In this document: in pieces, positions 1 to 13,230 of the stretch
How the letters are laid out: every line of letters begins with the position of its first letter
Position numbering within the stretch: position 1 is the first letter of the stretch
Assembly (NCBI GenBank): GCA_030646295.1
Contig: JAUSND010000016.1
Location: 517,594 to 581,593, forward strand
DNA length: 64,000 nucleotides
Source: Moraxellaceae bacterium
GTDB taxonomy: Bacteria; Pseudomonadota; Gammaproteobacteria; Pseudomonadales; Moraxellaceae
Direction of reading: 5' to 3'
Notes under the pieces: generated by a model
Told to the model about the DNA's origin: nothing
The model's database searches: none
Seen by the model: only the letters and a program-made list of their open reading frames with translations
Made by a program: the position numbers and the translations under genes

Positions 1-372
1 TCCGGAATGGGTAATACCCTTACCGCACTTCTCCAGCACATGACGCCAGTCCTGATTCAGCTCATCCAGCCAATGCTCGTTCGGAATACTATCGAACTCC
101 CAGGCAAAAACAGGGATGGTTGGACACCGCAGATCGAGAGGGGTTTTCTGCGGCGGAGAAAAGGAGAGAAACAGACACTGCTCACCTGACGCACAAGTGG
201 CATCGTATATCGGATCGACTTCGACCTCGGGCCGTTCAACCACCACGACCTCGCCCAGTTGTTTCAGCACTGGCAGGAAATCCCTGAGGACGAAGTAATA
301 ACTGTACTCGGGTAACCCAAGACTCGTAGCGATGCGTGCGGCACTGACTTCCGAATATATCAGGAACTTCAT
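1..372 (-). CDS. Glycosyltransferase, N-terminal part (runs off the window)
   Basis: The minus strand reads open from an ATG at 372 to the window edge, 124 codons starting MKFLIYSEVS. The start overlaps the stop of the upstream gene as ATGA (369-372), so the two are translationally coupled. The residues match the N-terminus of that upstream gene at many positions: both have LPEYSY/KPEYSY, FLSFSPP and VFAWEFDS at equivalent places. It is therefore a tandem paralogue, presumably another GT4-type glycosyltransferase acting on the same surface polysaccharide. The catalytic C-terminal half is outside the window, so activity cannot be judged. Confidence 0.8.
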   Translation of the reverse strand, partial: MKFLIYSEVSAARIATSLGLPEYSYYFVLRDFLPVLKQLGEVVVVERPEVEVDPIYDATCASGEQCLFLSFSPPQKTPLDLRCPTIPVFAWEFDSIPNEHWLDELNQDWRHVLEKCGKGITHSG

Positions 373-1778
373 GGCTTCAGGCTCCCGGATGAGCCAGCTG
401 CATTCGCCAACACTTTGTGCAGGAATGCTTCAAGTGGCTTGCTAACCTGTTCGACCGAGGCAAAGTCATGCATCTGCCGGCAAGCATGCCTTGACATATC
501 CTGATATTGCGACGGATTGTCATGGGCCAGTTGATAGCTGCTACGAAATGCCTCCATGAGCGACTGCCAATTAAGCCGATGCCGGTGGGTGTACAACATG
601 CCGGTAGGGTCATGTGGCCAGCAGGTTGGCTCAAGCGAATATTTGAGCACAAATGCCAATTTGTCATTCAGGTAATCAGCCATGGCGGTGTGATCAGGCG
701 CAATGGCCGGCTTGCCACTCGCAAGGAACTCCATCAGTGGCAGACACAGCCCTTCACATGACGAGGAGTTCACGTAATAACTGCTGGCACGGATCAACGC
801 CTTGTATTGCTCATCCTCAAGAAAGCCGTGTAACACCAGCACCCGGCAGCGGAATGGCGCCAGGCGTGACAAAAGTGTCATTAATACGGTGCGATAAAAC
901 TCAAGATCGTGATGGGTCATCTTCACAATCAAAGTAGCATCTTCAGTGTTCTTGAAGGCCCAACAAAATGCCGTGATCAGATCAACCCAGTTCTTGCGTC
1001 CGTCCGCGGGGTTGAGCACGGTGGTGTAAACAACACCGCTGACAGCAACAACGGGTGTATCCGCCGGTGCGGATAAGCCCAAATCCCTCAGCCATCCCCT
1101 CAGCAGTGATGCAGTGATTCTCAACGCCCTGTAGTAACTGAGACCAGGAGCAGGCAACGTCTCAGGCAGTGGCTCTTGCGGTACACATTGCTCTGCTTCG
1201 GCCTCGGGTTTGCACACAAGACCATCTGCAGACAGCCCCAGAACCGGACTGTCGATGACTATACCGGCGAACGGGAATTGACGCTCTCCCAGATCAACCG
1301 GCCACCCCTCACGGCTACCGACAGAGGCATACCGATCCCAAATCGGGGCTGGCAGGGGAATAACAGGAAGGCTCCCTTGCATTGCATTATTTACCAGCAG
1401 AGCTGTTTCCTTGCTGGTCGTGATTGCGCCATGGGTATGAGAGAACACATAACGCCAGTCATTACGGGGATCATTATCCCACGCCATGGATGGCAGACTA
1501 TCGAACTCCCAGGCGAATACCGAAACCGTTGGGCATGCCAAACCCACAGGAACCTGATGCGGCGGACTGAAACTCAGGAAAACAACCGCCTGCCCTTCTG
1601 CATGATAACGCGCATGAAGCGATTCTATTTCAGCCACGCTTTTAACCAGCATGACGGTGCCGACGCGCTGAAGTGCCGGCATAAAATCTTTCATCAGGAA
1701 AAAATAACTGTACTCCGGCTTACCCAGCGCGGCCTGAATATCGGTCTCGTCAATTTTCGAGCTTATCAGAATAATCAC
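369..1778 (-). CDS. GT4-type glycosyltransferase of the O-antigen operon
   Basis: A 469-residue protein whose C-terminal half has the GT-B retaining glycosyltransferase signature: NSSSCEGLCLPLMEFLASG holds the E-x7-E pair (about E342 and E350) that contacts the sugar nucleotide in GT4 enzymes. The N-terminal 120 residues resemble the truncated neighbour at 1-372. It lies 10 bp after wbpZ in the same operon, so it probably acts on the D-rhamnan chain or another part of the same glycan. Acceptor and donor cannot be told from sequence. There is no signal peptide or membrane segment, consistent with a cytoplasmic or peripheral enzyme. Confidence 0.75.
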   Translation of the reverse strand: MIILISSKIDETDIQAALGKPEYSYFFLMKDFMPALQRVGTVMLVKSVAEIESLHARYHAEGQAVVFLSFSPPHQVPVGLACPTVSVFAWEFDSLPSMAWDNDPRNDWRYVFSHTHGAITTSKETALLVNNAMQGSLPVIPLPAPIWDRYASVGSREGWPVDLGERQFPFAGIVIDSPVLGLSADGLVCKPEAEAEQCVPQEPLPETLPAPGLSYYRALRITASLLRGWLRDLGLSAPADTPVVAVSGVVYTTVLNPADGRKNWVDLITAFCWAFKNTEDATLIVKMTHHDLEFYRTVLMTLLSRLAPFRCRVLVLHGFLEDEQYKALIRASSYYVNSSSCEGLCLPLMEFLASGKPAIAPDHTAMADYLNDKLAFVLKYSLEPTCWPHDPTGMLYTHRHRLNWQSLMEAFRSSYQLAHDNPSQYQDMSRHACRQMHDFASVEQVSKPLEAFLHKVLANAAGSSGSLKP

Positions 1779-1788
1779 GAATTCAACC

Positions 1789-2919
1789 TCAACCGACTGA
1801 CTGGGGAGAGGCTTGCAACAACTCCCTATACAGTGCAGCCATTTGCCGCCCCATCTGAGCAGCAGTAAACAATTGCTCGTAACGCTGACTGGCTTTCAAA
1901 CCCATCTCTCGCGTTATTTCAGGACTCTCCCAGAGGGTGCGCATTGCCTCACGAAAAGCAGGAGGATCACTTGGAGGAACAACCAGACCGGTTTCGCCGT
2001 GGATATTGATATAACTGGTACCTGTACCAATCTCACTGGAGATCATGGGCTTGCCATACATGGCACCTTCCAGCAAGGAAATCCCGAACGCCTCAGAACG
2101 CAGATGTGAGGGAAAGACAATAGCAAGGCATAACTGGAGCAAAGCAACCTTGTCCTCATCACCCAGGGACCCCAGGAAATGAACATTCTCAAGTCCCAGA
2201 GCGACTGCCTGCTCCCGCAACTCGCGCTCCAGCGGACCTGCACCAACGATGACCACCGGATAATCTGTGCCCTGTGCGGCTTCCAGTAAAATATGCAGCC
2301 CCTTGTAATAACGCATGACGCCTACAAACAAAAAGAAACGACGGCCAAATCGTTTCTCCCACGCTGAAAGGCACCCTTCACTTGGCTCAGGGTAACTACT
2401 TTTATCCAGACCATAAGGAATCACAACAGTTTTATCCCGATATGCCTGGAGTACATCACTGGTTTCAAGGTAATTAGGAGATGCCACAACAATACGATCT
2501 GCTCGCCGCAAGAAAAGATGCATTAACGGCTTATAAAGTCGCAATAATATTTTCTGCCGTACGATATCGGAGTGATAAGTAACTACGATGGGCTTCCTGA
2601 TGCCAGAGGCAAAATACACTACATCCATGAATGGCCATGGAAAGTGAAAATTAATAATGTCTGCTTTTTCAGCCAACTCCCTGAACCGGCTGAAAACACT
2701 GAGTGACAAACCGGTTGAAGCTACTTGCAGATCCAACCTGGCACGATGCACCTTGTGATTACCCACCATTATTTCTGCCGGCTCAGGATGAGCACTCAGT
2801 GTTAACACCTCATGCTCAATTCCTTGTGAGCTACCAGATTGGCACAACTGGTAAATCACCTGTTCGATTCCACCCATAGACTCTGGCAGATAGGCCTTGA
2901 AAAAATGCAGAACGCGCAT
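1789..2919 (-). CDS. wbpZ: D-rhamnosyltransferase WbpZ-like (GT4)
   Basis: A 376-residue GT-B protein starting MRVLHFFKAY with the early glycine-rich SMGGIEQV loop and the C-terminal E-x7-E motif in EAFGISLLE (E276, E284). Sequence and position match WbpZ of the Pseudomonas common polysaccharide antigen locus, where WbpX, WbpY and WbpZ together build the D-rhamnose homopolymer on undecaprenyl pyrophosphate at the inner face of the cytoplasmic membrane. Its ATG (2919) overlaps the wbpY stop as ATGA, so translation is coupled. The exact linkage formed is inferred from Pseudomonas, not visible here. Confidence 0.85.
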   Translation of the reverse strand: MRVLHFFKAYLPESMGGIEQVIYQLCQSGSSQGIEHEVLTLSAHPEPAEIMVGNHKVHRARLDLQVASTGLSLSVFSRFRELAEKADIINFHFPWPFMDVVYFASGIRKPIVVTYHSDIVRQKILLRLYKPLMHLFLRRADRIVVASPNYLETSDVLQAYRDKTVVIPYGLDKSSYPEPSEGCLSAWEKRFGRRFFLFVGVMRYYKGLHILLEAAQGTDYPVVIVGAGPLERELREQAVALGLENVHFLGSLGDEDKVALLQLCLAIVFPSHLRSEAFGISLLEGAMYGKPMISSEIGTGTSYINIHGETGLVVPPSDPPAFREAMRTLWESPEITREMGLKASQRYEQLFTAAQMGRQMAALYRELLQASPQSVG

Positions 2920-4049
2920 CAGAACCCCACTACCTGCTGGTAAACATTAGCTGTGATCTTCGCACAACGTTGCCATGAAAAATTTTTAGCCTGTAACAAA
3001 CCTGCATCACTGTGTTTTTGCCAATGGCTCGGGTCTTCTATCAGCTGCTGCATTGCGTCCGAACATGCCCGGTCATCATCTGGTCCAATATATATGCCTG
3101 CAGGACCAGCCAGCTCAGGCAATGCCGCACAGTTACTCACTACAACCGGAACACCACTTGCCATTGATTCCAGTACAGGCAGCCCAAAACCTTCATAAAC
3201 AGATGGAAACAGCAACAAACGCGCCCCTGCAACGAGGTGGGCCAGCGTCATGTCATCCTGATAGCCAAGCAGGCGTATGCTTTCATCAGAAAGTGCACGC
3301 TGCAGTGGATCAGCCAGCTGCTCATGCCGCCACCCCATCATTCCAGCAATTACCAATGGGTATTGCTGACGCATTGCAGCTGGAAGTTGATCGTATGCGC
3401 GCAGGGCGAGTTGCAGATTCTTTCGTGGCTCCAGAGTACCTACGCATAAAATGTACTTGCCAGGCTGCAAACCAAGCTGCCCCAGATACGGGATCAATTG
3501 CTCATTTGTTCTAGGGTGAAAGCGCGAAGCGTAGCCCAATGGAGCAACCACTATCTTCTCGGCTGGTATTCCATAATATCTGCAGGCCTCTTCACCAATG
3601 AACGCAGAATCAACCAGAATCCGCCTCGCGCGTGATATTCCACCTGTAACATGACGTTCAATTGCAGCAACCCGGTCAGCTGGCTGCGTATGTCTGTAAT
3701 GAACATGCGAAAGATCGTGCAGTGTCATCACCATTGGCCCATCAAACTCGAATGGCCAGAGGCTTGGCTCATGGTAAAGGTCTGCTCCGGTACTGCCCCT
3801 GGAGAACCGATTCTGCTCTACAAGTCTGCGCAAAGCATAGGCATCCGGAACCACTTGCTTTATGAACTTGCTGAGTGCGGAGTAGCCCGGCAAGGCTGTA
3901 GCCGGCAAATCACTTCCCCAGCTCCACCCATTAAAAAGCTGCAACTCAAGCTCAGGATACTCTGATAAAGCCAGCACCAGTTCAGCCAAATAATGACCAA
4001 TTCCCGTGCGCGGGGCCCTCAGGACTGTAGCGTTAAGTGCAATCCGCAT
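2919..4049 (-). CDS. wbpY: D-rhamnosyltransferase WbpY-like (GT4)
   Basis: A 376-residue GT-B protein when started at the ATG at 4049 (MRIALNATVL), which follows a TAGGG ribosome site and lies 10 bp after the wbpX stop. An upstream in-frame extension to 4118 would overlap wbpX and is not family-like. Motifs are the donor-side VGTLEPRKN (residues 203-211) and the E-x7-E pair in YEGFGLPVLE (E286, E294). By synteny with the Pseudomonas A-band cluster it adds D-rhamnose residues to the growing chain together with WbpX and WbpZ. Confidence 0.85.
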   Translation of the reverse strand: MRIALNATVLRAPRTGIGHYLAELVLALSEYPELELQLFNGWSWGSDLPATALPGYSALSKFIKQVVPDAYALRRLVEQNRFSRGSTGADLYHEPSLWPFEFDGPMVMTLHDLSHVHYRHTQPADRVAAIERHVTGGISRARRILVDSAFIGEEACRYYGIPAEKIVVAPLGYASRFHPRTNEQLIPYLGQLGLQPGKYILCVGTLEPRKNLQLALRAYDQLPAAMRQQYPLVIAGMMGWRHEQLADPLQRALSDESIRLLGYQDDMTLAHLVAGARLLLFPSVYEGFGLPVLESMASGVPVVVSNCAALPELAGPAGIYIGPDDDRACSDAMQQLIEDPSHWQKHSDAGLLQAKNFSWQRCAKITANVYQQVVGF

Positions 4050-4059
4050 TGGCTTTGCC

Positions 4060-5427
4060 CTATACCTGATCTGGCGGTGCAGTGGTGCGTGACTGCAATC
4101 CGTCAAGAATGCCGCCAATCAACTGCCCACTAGCCTCTTTCCAGCCTATCCAGTGCCACGCTTCAACCGGGCGGTTTGCCGGGAATACGCCGCTCGACTC
4201 GAACGCCTGCACAAGGTTAACCAGTGACTGAGTGGAGCCAAGATCAAAATAGGCCATGAAATCACTCCCGACTTCGCGAAACACTGGAATATCACTAGCC
4301 ATGACTGGCAGGCCCCGCTGCATGGCCTCAACCAGAGGCAAACCGAAGCCCTCTACGTACGATGGGAAAACCAATGCCCTTGCATTGGCATAGGCATACT
4401 CAAGGCCAGTGTCATTCAGTTTGTTGAACATGAAAAGGCGGCGGCCGAGCTCGGGATGGTTTTTGATCCTTTTCACAAGCTTTTCGCACTTCCACCCCAC
4501 CTTGCCAATCACGCACAAACGAACATTACTGCCTTGCTTCCAGAGCTGTTCAAATGCATCCAGCAGATAGGTGTGATTCTTGCGCGGCTCAATCGTGCTG
4601 ACCATCAGATAGACTGGAGCCGGATCAAGAAACATTTTGCCCAGACCAGCATCCGGATCCGATTCACCATTGACCAGATCAAGCTCGGATCCCAAATGAA
4701 AATAACCATGCCACCGTTTTTTTGCCTCAACCGGACCAAGCCTGTTCTCAAGCTCGACAGCCACTTGCTCACTGATGGTTTTAGAAATAGCCATAAAGCC
4801 ATCAGCTGTTTTTGCAATCCAGTCAAACCACTGATCAAACACCTTGACCAGTCCCTCATGACAAAACTGTGGGTGCGTCAGAGGGATAAGATCATAGATG
4901 ACAGAAACAATCCCGACCCCTTCACTTTTCAGTTTCTCTGCCAGCGGAAAGAAATCCTCATGCCAGGACGAGTCAAGCAAGACAAGCTGATCACCCTTGG
5001 TGACCTGGAGTGGTATGGCCCGCTTAGGAATGGATGTATCCTGACGATTCAACCATTCCAATGTACGCAGAGGAATCAGTAATGCCAGGCTGGCCAACCT
5101 GCATGACCAGAACAACAATCGCCGCGCGACAAGAGAGGAATTAAACGGGCGTAGCCGCTCCAATCTGGAATGGTACCACCAGTACCGATTACGAAGATGG
5201 TCCAGTTTTACAATCCATGCCTGACGAAAAGTCGCACTCATGCTTAATTTCAATGGCGCCAGGCTTAACACCTGATAAAGCTTGCCATCATTCATCATGA
5301 CTGGCACGCACTCCACCTCAGGAGAGTCTGTCATTAACTCCCGAATAATATTGCGCACGACTCGCTGAATACCAGAGTTATCCTTTGGATGCTCATAAAC
5401 ATAAGTACATTCAATCAGAAAACGCAT
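4060..5427 (-). CDS. wbpX: D-rhamnosyltransferase WbpX-like (GT4)
   Basis: A 455-residue protein starting MRFLIECTYV with a GSGIQR-like NSGIQRVVRN loop near residue 18. Its C-terminal GT4 domain has VSTIEPRKN and VEGFGLPLVE, the second carrying the E-x7-E pair. It is longer than WbpY and WbpZ because of an insertion in the first half (about residues 60-140, rich in Arg and Leu), as in Pseudomonas WbpX. It follows wzt by 21 bp and precedes wbpY by 10 bp in the operon. Role inferred from family and synteny: polymerisation of GDP-D-rhamnose into the common antigen. Confidence 0.85.
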   Translation of the reverse strand: MRFLIECTYVYEHPKDNSGIQRVVRNIIRELMTDSPEVECVPVMMNDGKLYQVLSLAPLKLSMSATFRQAWIVKLDHLRNRYWWYHSRLERLRPFNSSLVARRLLFWSCRLASLALLIPLRTLEWLNRQDTSIPKRAIPLQVTKGDQLVLLDSSWHEDFFPLAEKLKSEGVGIVSVIYDLIPLTHPQFCHEGLVKVFDQWFDWIAKTADGFMAISKTISEQVAVELENRLGPVEAKKRWHGYFHLGSELDLVNGESDPDAGLGKMFLDPAPVYLMVSTIEPRKNHTYLLDAFEQLWKQGSNVRLCVIGKVGWKCEKLVKRIKNHPELGRRLFMFNKLNDTGLEYAYANARALVFPSYVEGFGLPLVEAMQRGLPVMASDIPVFREVGSDFMAYFDLGSTQSLVNLVQAFESSGVFPANRPVEAWHWIGWKEASGQLIGGILDGLQSRTTAPPDQV

Positions 5428-5448
5428 AGCACTCTCTTTAAACCCCGA

Positions 5449-6678
5449 TCAACTTGAAAGCCGATCAATATCAAGGCTGACATCCAGCGCAGCGCAGCCA
5501 ATAAAATCAGGCTTTTTCATGTTAATAACATGAAACAACAATGCATAATCACGCCACTCGTAATTGGTATCCAGATGCGAATCAAACCTCGATAACGACA
5601 GTGCAATCGAGTAATTCCCTTTACCAAGATTAACCGGAAAGGCAAAGCGATATACAATGCGCTCGCCACTCACGAGATTTTCAAGAGGGCTATGCAACCT
5701 ATGCGTGTTGACGCCATACATTGCCTGACCCATGCGATCCTTGATCATGAAGCCTAGCACAAGACGACTGATTGGCTTTTTTACATCAACCGTAATTTCC
5801 AGAGTTACGTTACTGCCAACCTCAACAACATCAACTCGTACGCCATTGGCATCAAGTAAAGCGATGTCAGCAAACCCTGCCTCTCCAGTGCCTGAAATGG
5901 TACGAACCTTCCCGTTTTCCAGTAGCTCCTGCCGGACGGTTTGCTGCTCTTTTTCCGCCAACATGGCGCTATAGAAATCCATAACCTCTTCTGGCGGTCC
6001 TGCTTTCTCAAGGCGCCCATTTGCCAACAGGATGGCGCTGTCGCAAAGACTCTGTATGGCTTGCCTGTCATGCGAGACAATCAGCAATGTAGTGCCCGCC
6101 ATGCGGAACTCACGAATCCTGGCAAAGCTCTTGTGCTGAAAATAGGCATCGCCAACCGACAGGGCCTCATCCACTATCAATACATCTGGCCGACGTGCCG
6201 TTGCCACACTGAATGCCAGTCGCATCTGCATGCCACTGGAATAGGTTCTTACTGGCTCGTCCATATACGGGCCAATTTCAGCAAACGACTCGATATCAGG
6301 CATGAGCAAGTGCAGTTCGTCCATACTCATGCCAAGTAACTGCCCGGCCATATACACATTTTGTCTGCCCGTGAAGTCCGGGTGAAAACCCATACCCAGC
6401 TCCAGCAAGGCAGCCACCCTGCCCTGAATCTGGATACTCCCGGTCGTCGGCTGTGTTGTGCCCGTAATCATTTTCAACAACGTGCTTTTGCCAGCACCAT
6501 TAATCCCGATAATGCCTAGTGCCTCACCCGGACTAACATGAAACGATACGTCTTCCAGCACCCAGTGCAACTGATGCCGTTGGCGTAAAAATGGCAGCAC
6601 CCACTCCGCCAGTCTCGACCAGCGCGTGGGGTAGTGCCTGTAAGCCTTGCCTACCTGATTAACGTGAATGCTACCCAT
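5449..6678 (-). CDS. wzt: O-antigen ABC transporter ATP-binding protein Wzt
   Basis: A 409-residue ABC ATPase from the ATG at 6678, which overlaps the wzm stop by one base (TGATG). An in-frame TTG one codon upstream is less likely. Walker A is GINGAGKS (residues 58-65), the ABC signature is YSSGMQ (about 146-151) and Walker B is VLIVDE (166-171). After about residue 250 a second, beta-rich domain of roughly 150 residues follows, as in Wzt proteins whose C-terminal domain binds the non-reducing end of the finished polysaccharide. It powers export of the undecaprenyl-linked rhamnan with Wzm. Confidence 0.92.
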   Translation of the reverse strand: MGSIHVNQVGKAYRHYPTRWSRLAEWVLPFLRQRHQLHWVLEDVSFHVSPGEALGIIGINGAGKSTLLKMITGTTQPTTGSIQIQGRVAALLELGMGFHPDFTGRQNVYMAGQLLGMSMDELHLLMPDIESFAEIGPYMDEPVRTYSSGMQMRLAFSVATARRPDVLIVDEALSVGDAYFQHKSFARIREFRMAGTTLLIVSHDRQAIQSLCDSAILLANGRLEKAGPPEEVMDFYSAMLAEKEQQTVRQELLENGKVRTISGTGEAGFADIALLDANGVRVDVVEVGSNVTLEITVDVKKPISRLVLGFMIKDRMGQAMYGVNTHRLHSPLENLVSGERIVYRFAFPVNLGKGNYSIALSLSRFDSHLDTNYEWRDYALLFHVINMKKPDFIGCAALDVSLDIDRLSS

Positions 6679-7475
6679 CAAAGTTCATCCACCATTTCGC
6701 CGGAGCGCTTACGGAACAAGCGCATGGCAAATACACATAATGCAACTGCAATCAGCAAGGGTGGCAACAGTGTTGACCAGACGGGCCACAAGCCATAAAC
6801 AAAAACGCCTTGATATGCCGCAATCAATGGCGCCATTGGATTGGCATCAATGAACGGCTTTACTCTTTCAGGGAGCACGGTCAGTGGGTACACGATAGGC
6901 GTAAACCAGAACCAGAATTGCAACAAGATCCCCATGAACTGCCCAACATCACGAAAAAAGACATTGAGCACACCAAGAATAATGCCAAAGCCAATCGAAA
7001 AAATGATCTGGATAAGTAAAACCGGAATTACAGCAAGCAATACCCAGCCAGGAAAATTATCTGTGATCAGCAAAAAAACCATGAATATTGATAAAATTAT
7101 TGCAAAGTTAATCCCGGCATTAATCACAACAATCAATGGCAAACAAATACGTGGAAAACTAAGCTTTTTGATCAGATTGGCATTTTCAAGAAATACTGAC
7201 TGGCTTCGGTTTATTACCTCTGCAAAAAAACCCCAGGCCAGAACACCTGCACACAGATAAATACTGTAAGCCAGATTATTTTCAACACCAGGTAGTCGAG
7301 CACGCATCAACTGGGAAAATATGACGGTATAAACAATGATCATGGAAAGTGGATTGAGAACTGTCCAGGCCGCGCCCAACAAAGAGTTCCGGTAACGAGT
7401 CTGAAATTCCCGCTTGACGCTTCCAATAACAAAACCGCGGTAATTCCATACCGCTCGCGCCATTCCAGCTGCCAT
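6678..7475 (-). CDS. wzm: O-antigen ABC transporter permease Wzm
   Basis: A 265-residue ABC-2 type permease with about six hydrophobic segments, for example LAYSIYLCAGVLAWGFF, FAIILSIFMVFLLI and FWFWFTPIVYPLTVL. The N-terminal amphipathic stretch with SVKREFQTRYRNSLLGAAW is typical of O-antigen and capsule exporters. Its ATG overlaps the wbpW stop (TAATG) and its own stop overlaps the wzt start, so all three are translationally coupled. It forms the membrane channel that moves the finished lipid-linked polysaccharide to the periplasm. Confidence 0.92.
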   Translation of the reverse strand: MAAGMARAVWNYRGFVIGSVKREFQTRYRNSLLGAAWTVLNPLSMIIVYTVIFSQLMRARLPGVENNLAYSIYLCAGVLAWGFFAEVINRSQSVFLENANLIKKLSFPRICLPLIVVINAGINFAIILSIFMVFLLITDNFPGWVLLAVIPVLLIQIIFSIGFGIILGVLNVFFRDVGQFMGILLQFWFWFTPIVYPLTVLPERVKPFIDANPMAPLIAAYQGVFVYGLWPVWSTLLPPLLIAVALCVFAMRLFRKRSGEMVDEL

Positions 7476-8914
7476 TACTGCACCCTGCCGTATTGATCCT
7501 CAAACCTGACAATATCGTCTTCCCCAAGGTACTCGCCACTCTGTACTTCGATCATCACCAGGTCGACCACCCCCGGGTTTTCAAGACGATGCATGTGGCC
7601 CGCAGGAATGAATGTCGACTCATTGATATTGATCAGGCGCTGCTCTGTGCCATTAACCACTTTGGCCATACCCTGCACGACAATCCAGTGCTCGCTGCGA
7701 TGATGGTGCATTTGTAGCGAAAGTGCGGCACCTGGCTTGACCACGATGCGCTTGATTTTAAACCTGGCCCCTTCCTCCAGTACGGTATAAGTCCCCCAGG
7801 GCCGCGACACGGTCCGGTGCAGGCGGTAGGCATCATGCCGTTCCAGCTTCAGGCGCCGGGCAACCTGACGTACTTCCTGTGCATGGTCCACATGTGCCAC
7901 TAAAACGGCATCCGCAGTCTCTACTACAATCAGATCGTTGACACCTACAGTGGCAACGAGACGCCCTTGGCTTTGCACATAGGTATTACGGCTATTAACA
8001 AAAATTGCATCGCCCAGGGCCCTGTTCTGCTCGGCATCTGGAGCAACCAGTTCACGCAGTACATTCCAGGAACCTATGTCACTCCAGTCAAAGCAGGCCG
8101 GCACAACAGCCACCTGAGCCGAACGCTCCATTACCGCGTAGTCGATGGAAATATCCGGTAGTGCAGAAAATGCCTCACCATGCAACTCATGCAGCAGTGT
8201 TCCGCTGTTATTCTGTAACGAGCTCAATGCCACACAGTTACGCGCCTTTTCAAGCAAATCAGGCGCATGAGTCTGTAATTCCCCGATCAGGCTGGCTGCT
8301 GTAAAGCAGAACATGCCCGAATTCCACAAAAACCGGCCACTATCAATATACTGCTGAGCCGTAGCCATATCTGGCTTTTCTACAAAGCGCAGCACCTGGC
8401 ACCCGCCACGATCATCAAGCTGCGCACCAACCTCGATATAGCCAAACCCGGTTTCTGGTGCAGTCGGCTTGATGCCATAAGTGACCAGATGGCCCTGCCG
8501 GGCAAGAGCCGTGGCATGCTCGGTTGCAATCTTGAATCCTGACAAATCATGAATCAGATGGTCCGCTGCCATCACTACAAGGACAACATCATCCCCATGC
8601 TCGGCCGCCAGCATCAATGCAGCAACAGCGATGGCAGGGGCAGTATTTCGCCCTTGTGGCTCAAGCAGGAACCGCGCACGACGCCCTGTCAGCCTGGCCT
8701 CGGCGAAATGATCACGACTTTCGAAGTAGTGCTCACGATTGGTAACCGTAACAATCTCACCGCTTTCAGGCACGAGTGTCGCTGCACGCAAATAGGTTTT
8801 CAGCAGCAATGACTGACCGTCAGGCAAACGCATGAAAGGCTTTGGATGATCCTCACGCGATACTGGCCACAGGCGTGTACCTGCACCTCCGGAAAGAATG
8901 ACGGGAACAATCAT
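7475..8914 (-). CDS. wbpW: Bifunctional mannose-1-phosphate guanylyltransferase / mannose-6-phosphate isomerase WbpW
   Basis: A 479-residue two-domain enzyme of the ManC/AlgA/WbpW family. The N-terminal nucleotidyltransferase has GGAGTRLWPVSREDHPKPF near residue 9 and the sugar-binding FVEKPD. The C-terminal cupin with RPWGTY and LQMHHHRSEHW is the type II phosphomannose isomerase domain. It converts fructose-6-phosphate to mannose-6-phosphate and mannose-1-phosphate to GDP-D-mannose; the mutase step in between (AlgC-like) must be encoded elsewhere. It sits 6 bp after gmd in the operon. Confidence 0.92.
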   Translation of the reverse strand: MIVPVILSGGAGTRLWPVSREDHPKPFMRLPDGQSLLLKTYLRAATLVPESGEIVTVTNREHYFESRDHFAEARLTGRRARFLLEPQGRNTAPAIAVAALMLAAEHGDDVVLVVMAADHLIHDLSGFKIATEHATALARQGHLVTYGIKPTAPETGFGYIEVGAQLDDRGGCQVLRFVEKPDMATAQQYIDSGRFLWNSGMFCFTAASLIGELQTHAPDLLEKARNCVALSSLQNNSGTLLHELHGEAFSALPDISIDYAVMERSAQVAVVPACFDWSDIGSWNVLRELVAPDAEQNRALGDAIFVNSRNTYVQSQGRLVATVGVNDLIVVETADAVLVAHVDHAQEVRQVARRLKLERHDAYRLHRTVSRPWGTYTVLEEGARFKIKRIVVKPGAALSLQMHHHRSEHWIVVQGMAKVVNGTEQRLININESTFIPAGHMHRLENPGVVDLVMIEVQSGEYLGEDDIVRFEDQYGRVQ

Positions 8915-8920
8915 GACCGC

Positions 8921-10806
<1,886 letters not shown>

Positions 10807-10982
10807 CCTTTCCTATCATTGGCTGCCGTCCACCACCCCGCGGGCAGCTACTCCCTGCTCGTGAATGGCGGCTTTCTTCTGCTCAACACCCGATAGAACG
10901 GCTTTTGTGCACAGGAAAATGGCCTGCGAAGACTACTAGAAACCAGAGGGACAATAAAGACGAAATCGGTCATCTCTTGCCG

Positions 10983-11011
10983 GGTCGGTCACAAATCAGC
11001 AACGACCGACC
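10983..11011 (-). terminator. Possible fadH terminator hairpin
   Basis: GGTCGGTC (10983-10990) is exactly inverted at 11004-11011 with a 13-base loop, just past the fadH stop on the minus strand. There is no clear U-tract, so it may be a weak or Rho-assisted terminator. It separates fadH from the co-directional antigen operon. Confidence 0.4.
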
Positions 11012-11023
11012 AGTCTCAGACGA

Positions 11024-13078
<2,055 letters not shown>

Positions 13079-13230
13079 TCAATACAAGTGCACACTTCAG
13101 TCATTGCCGGGAGCTGCACCACTCCACACAATCAGCATGACTCATGATCCCCAGACGTTAGTCGTCCGGGGTCAGATGCCTCAATAACTCAAGATGACAA
13201 GTTCTTATCCCTTGCCAAGAGTAAAGCCGC

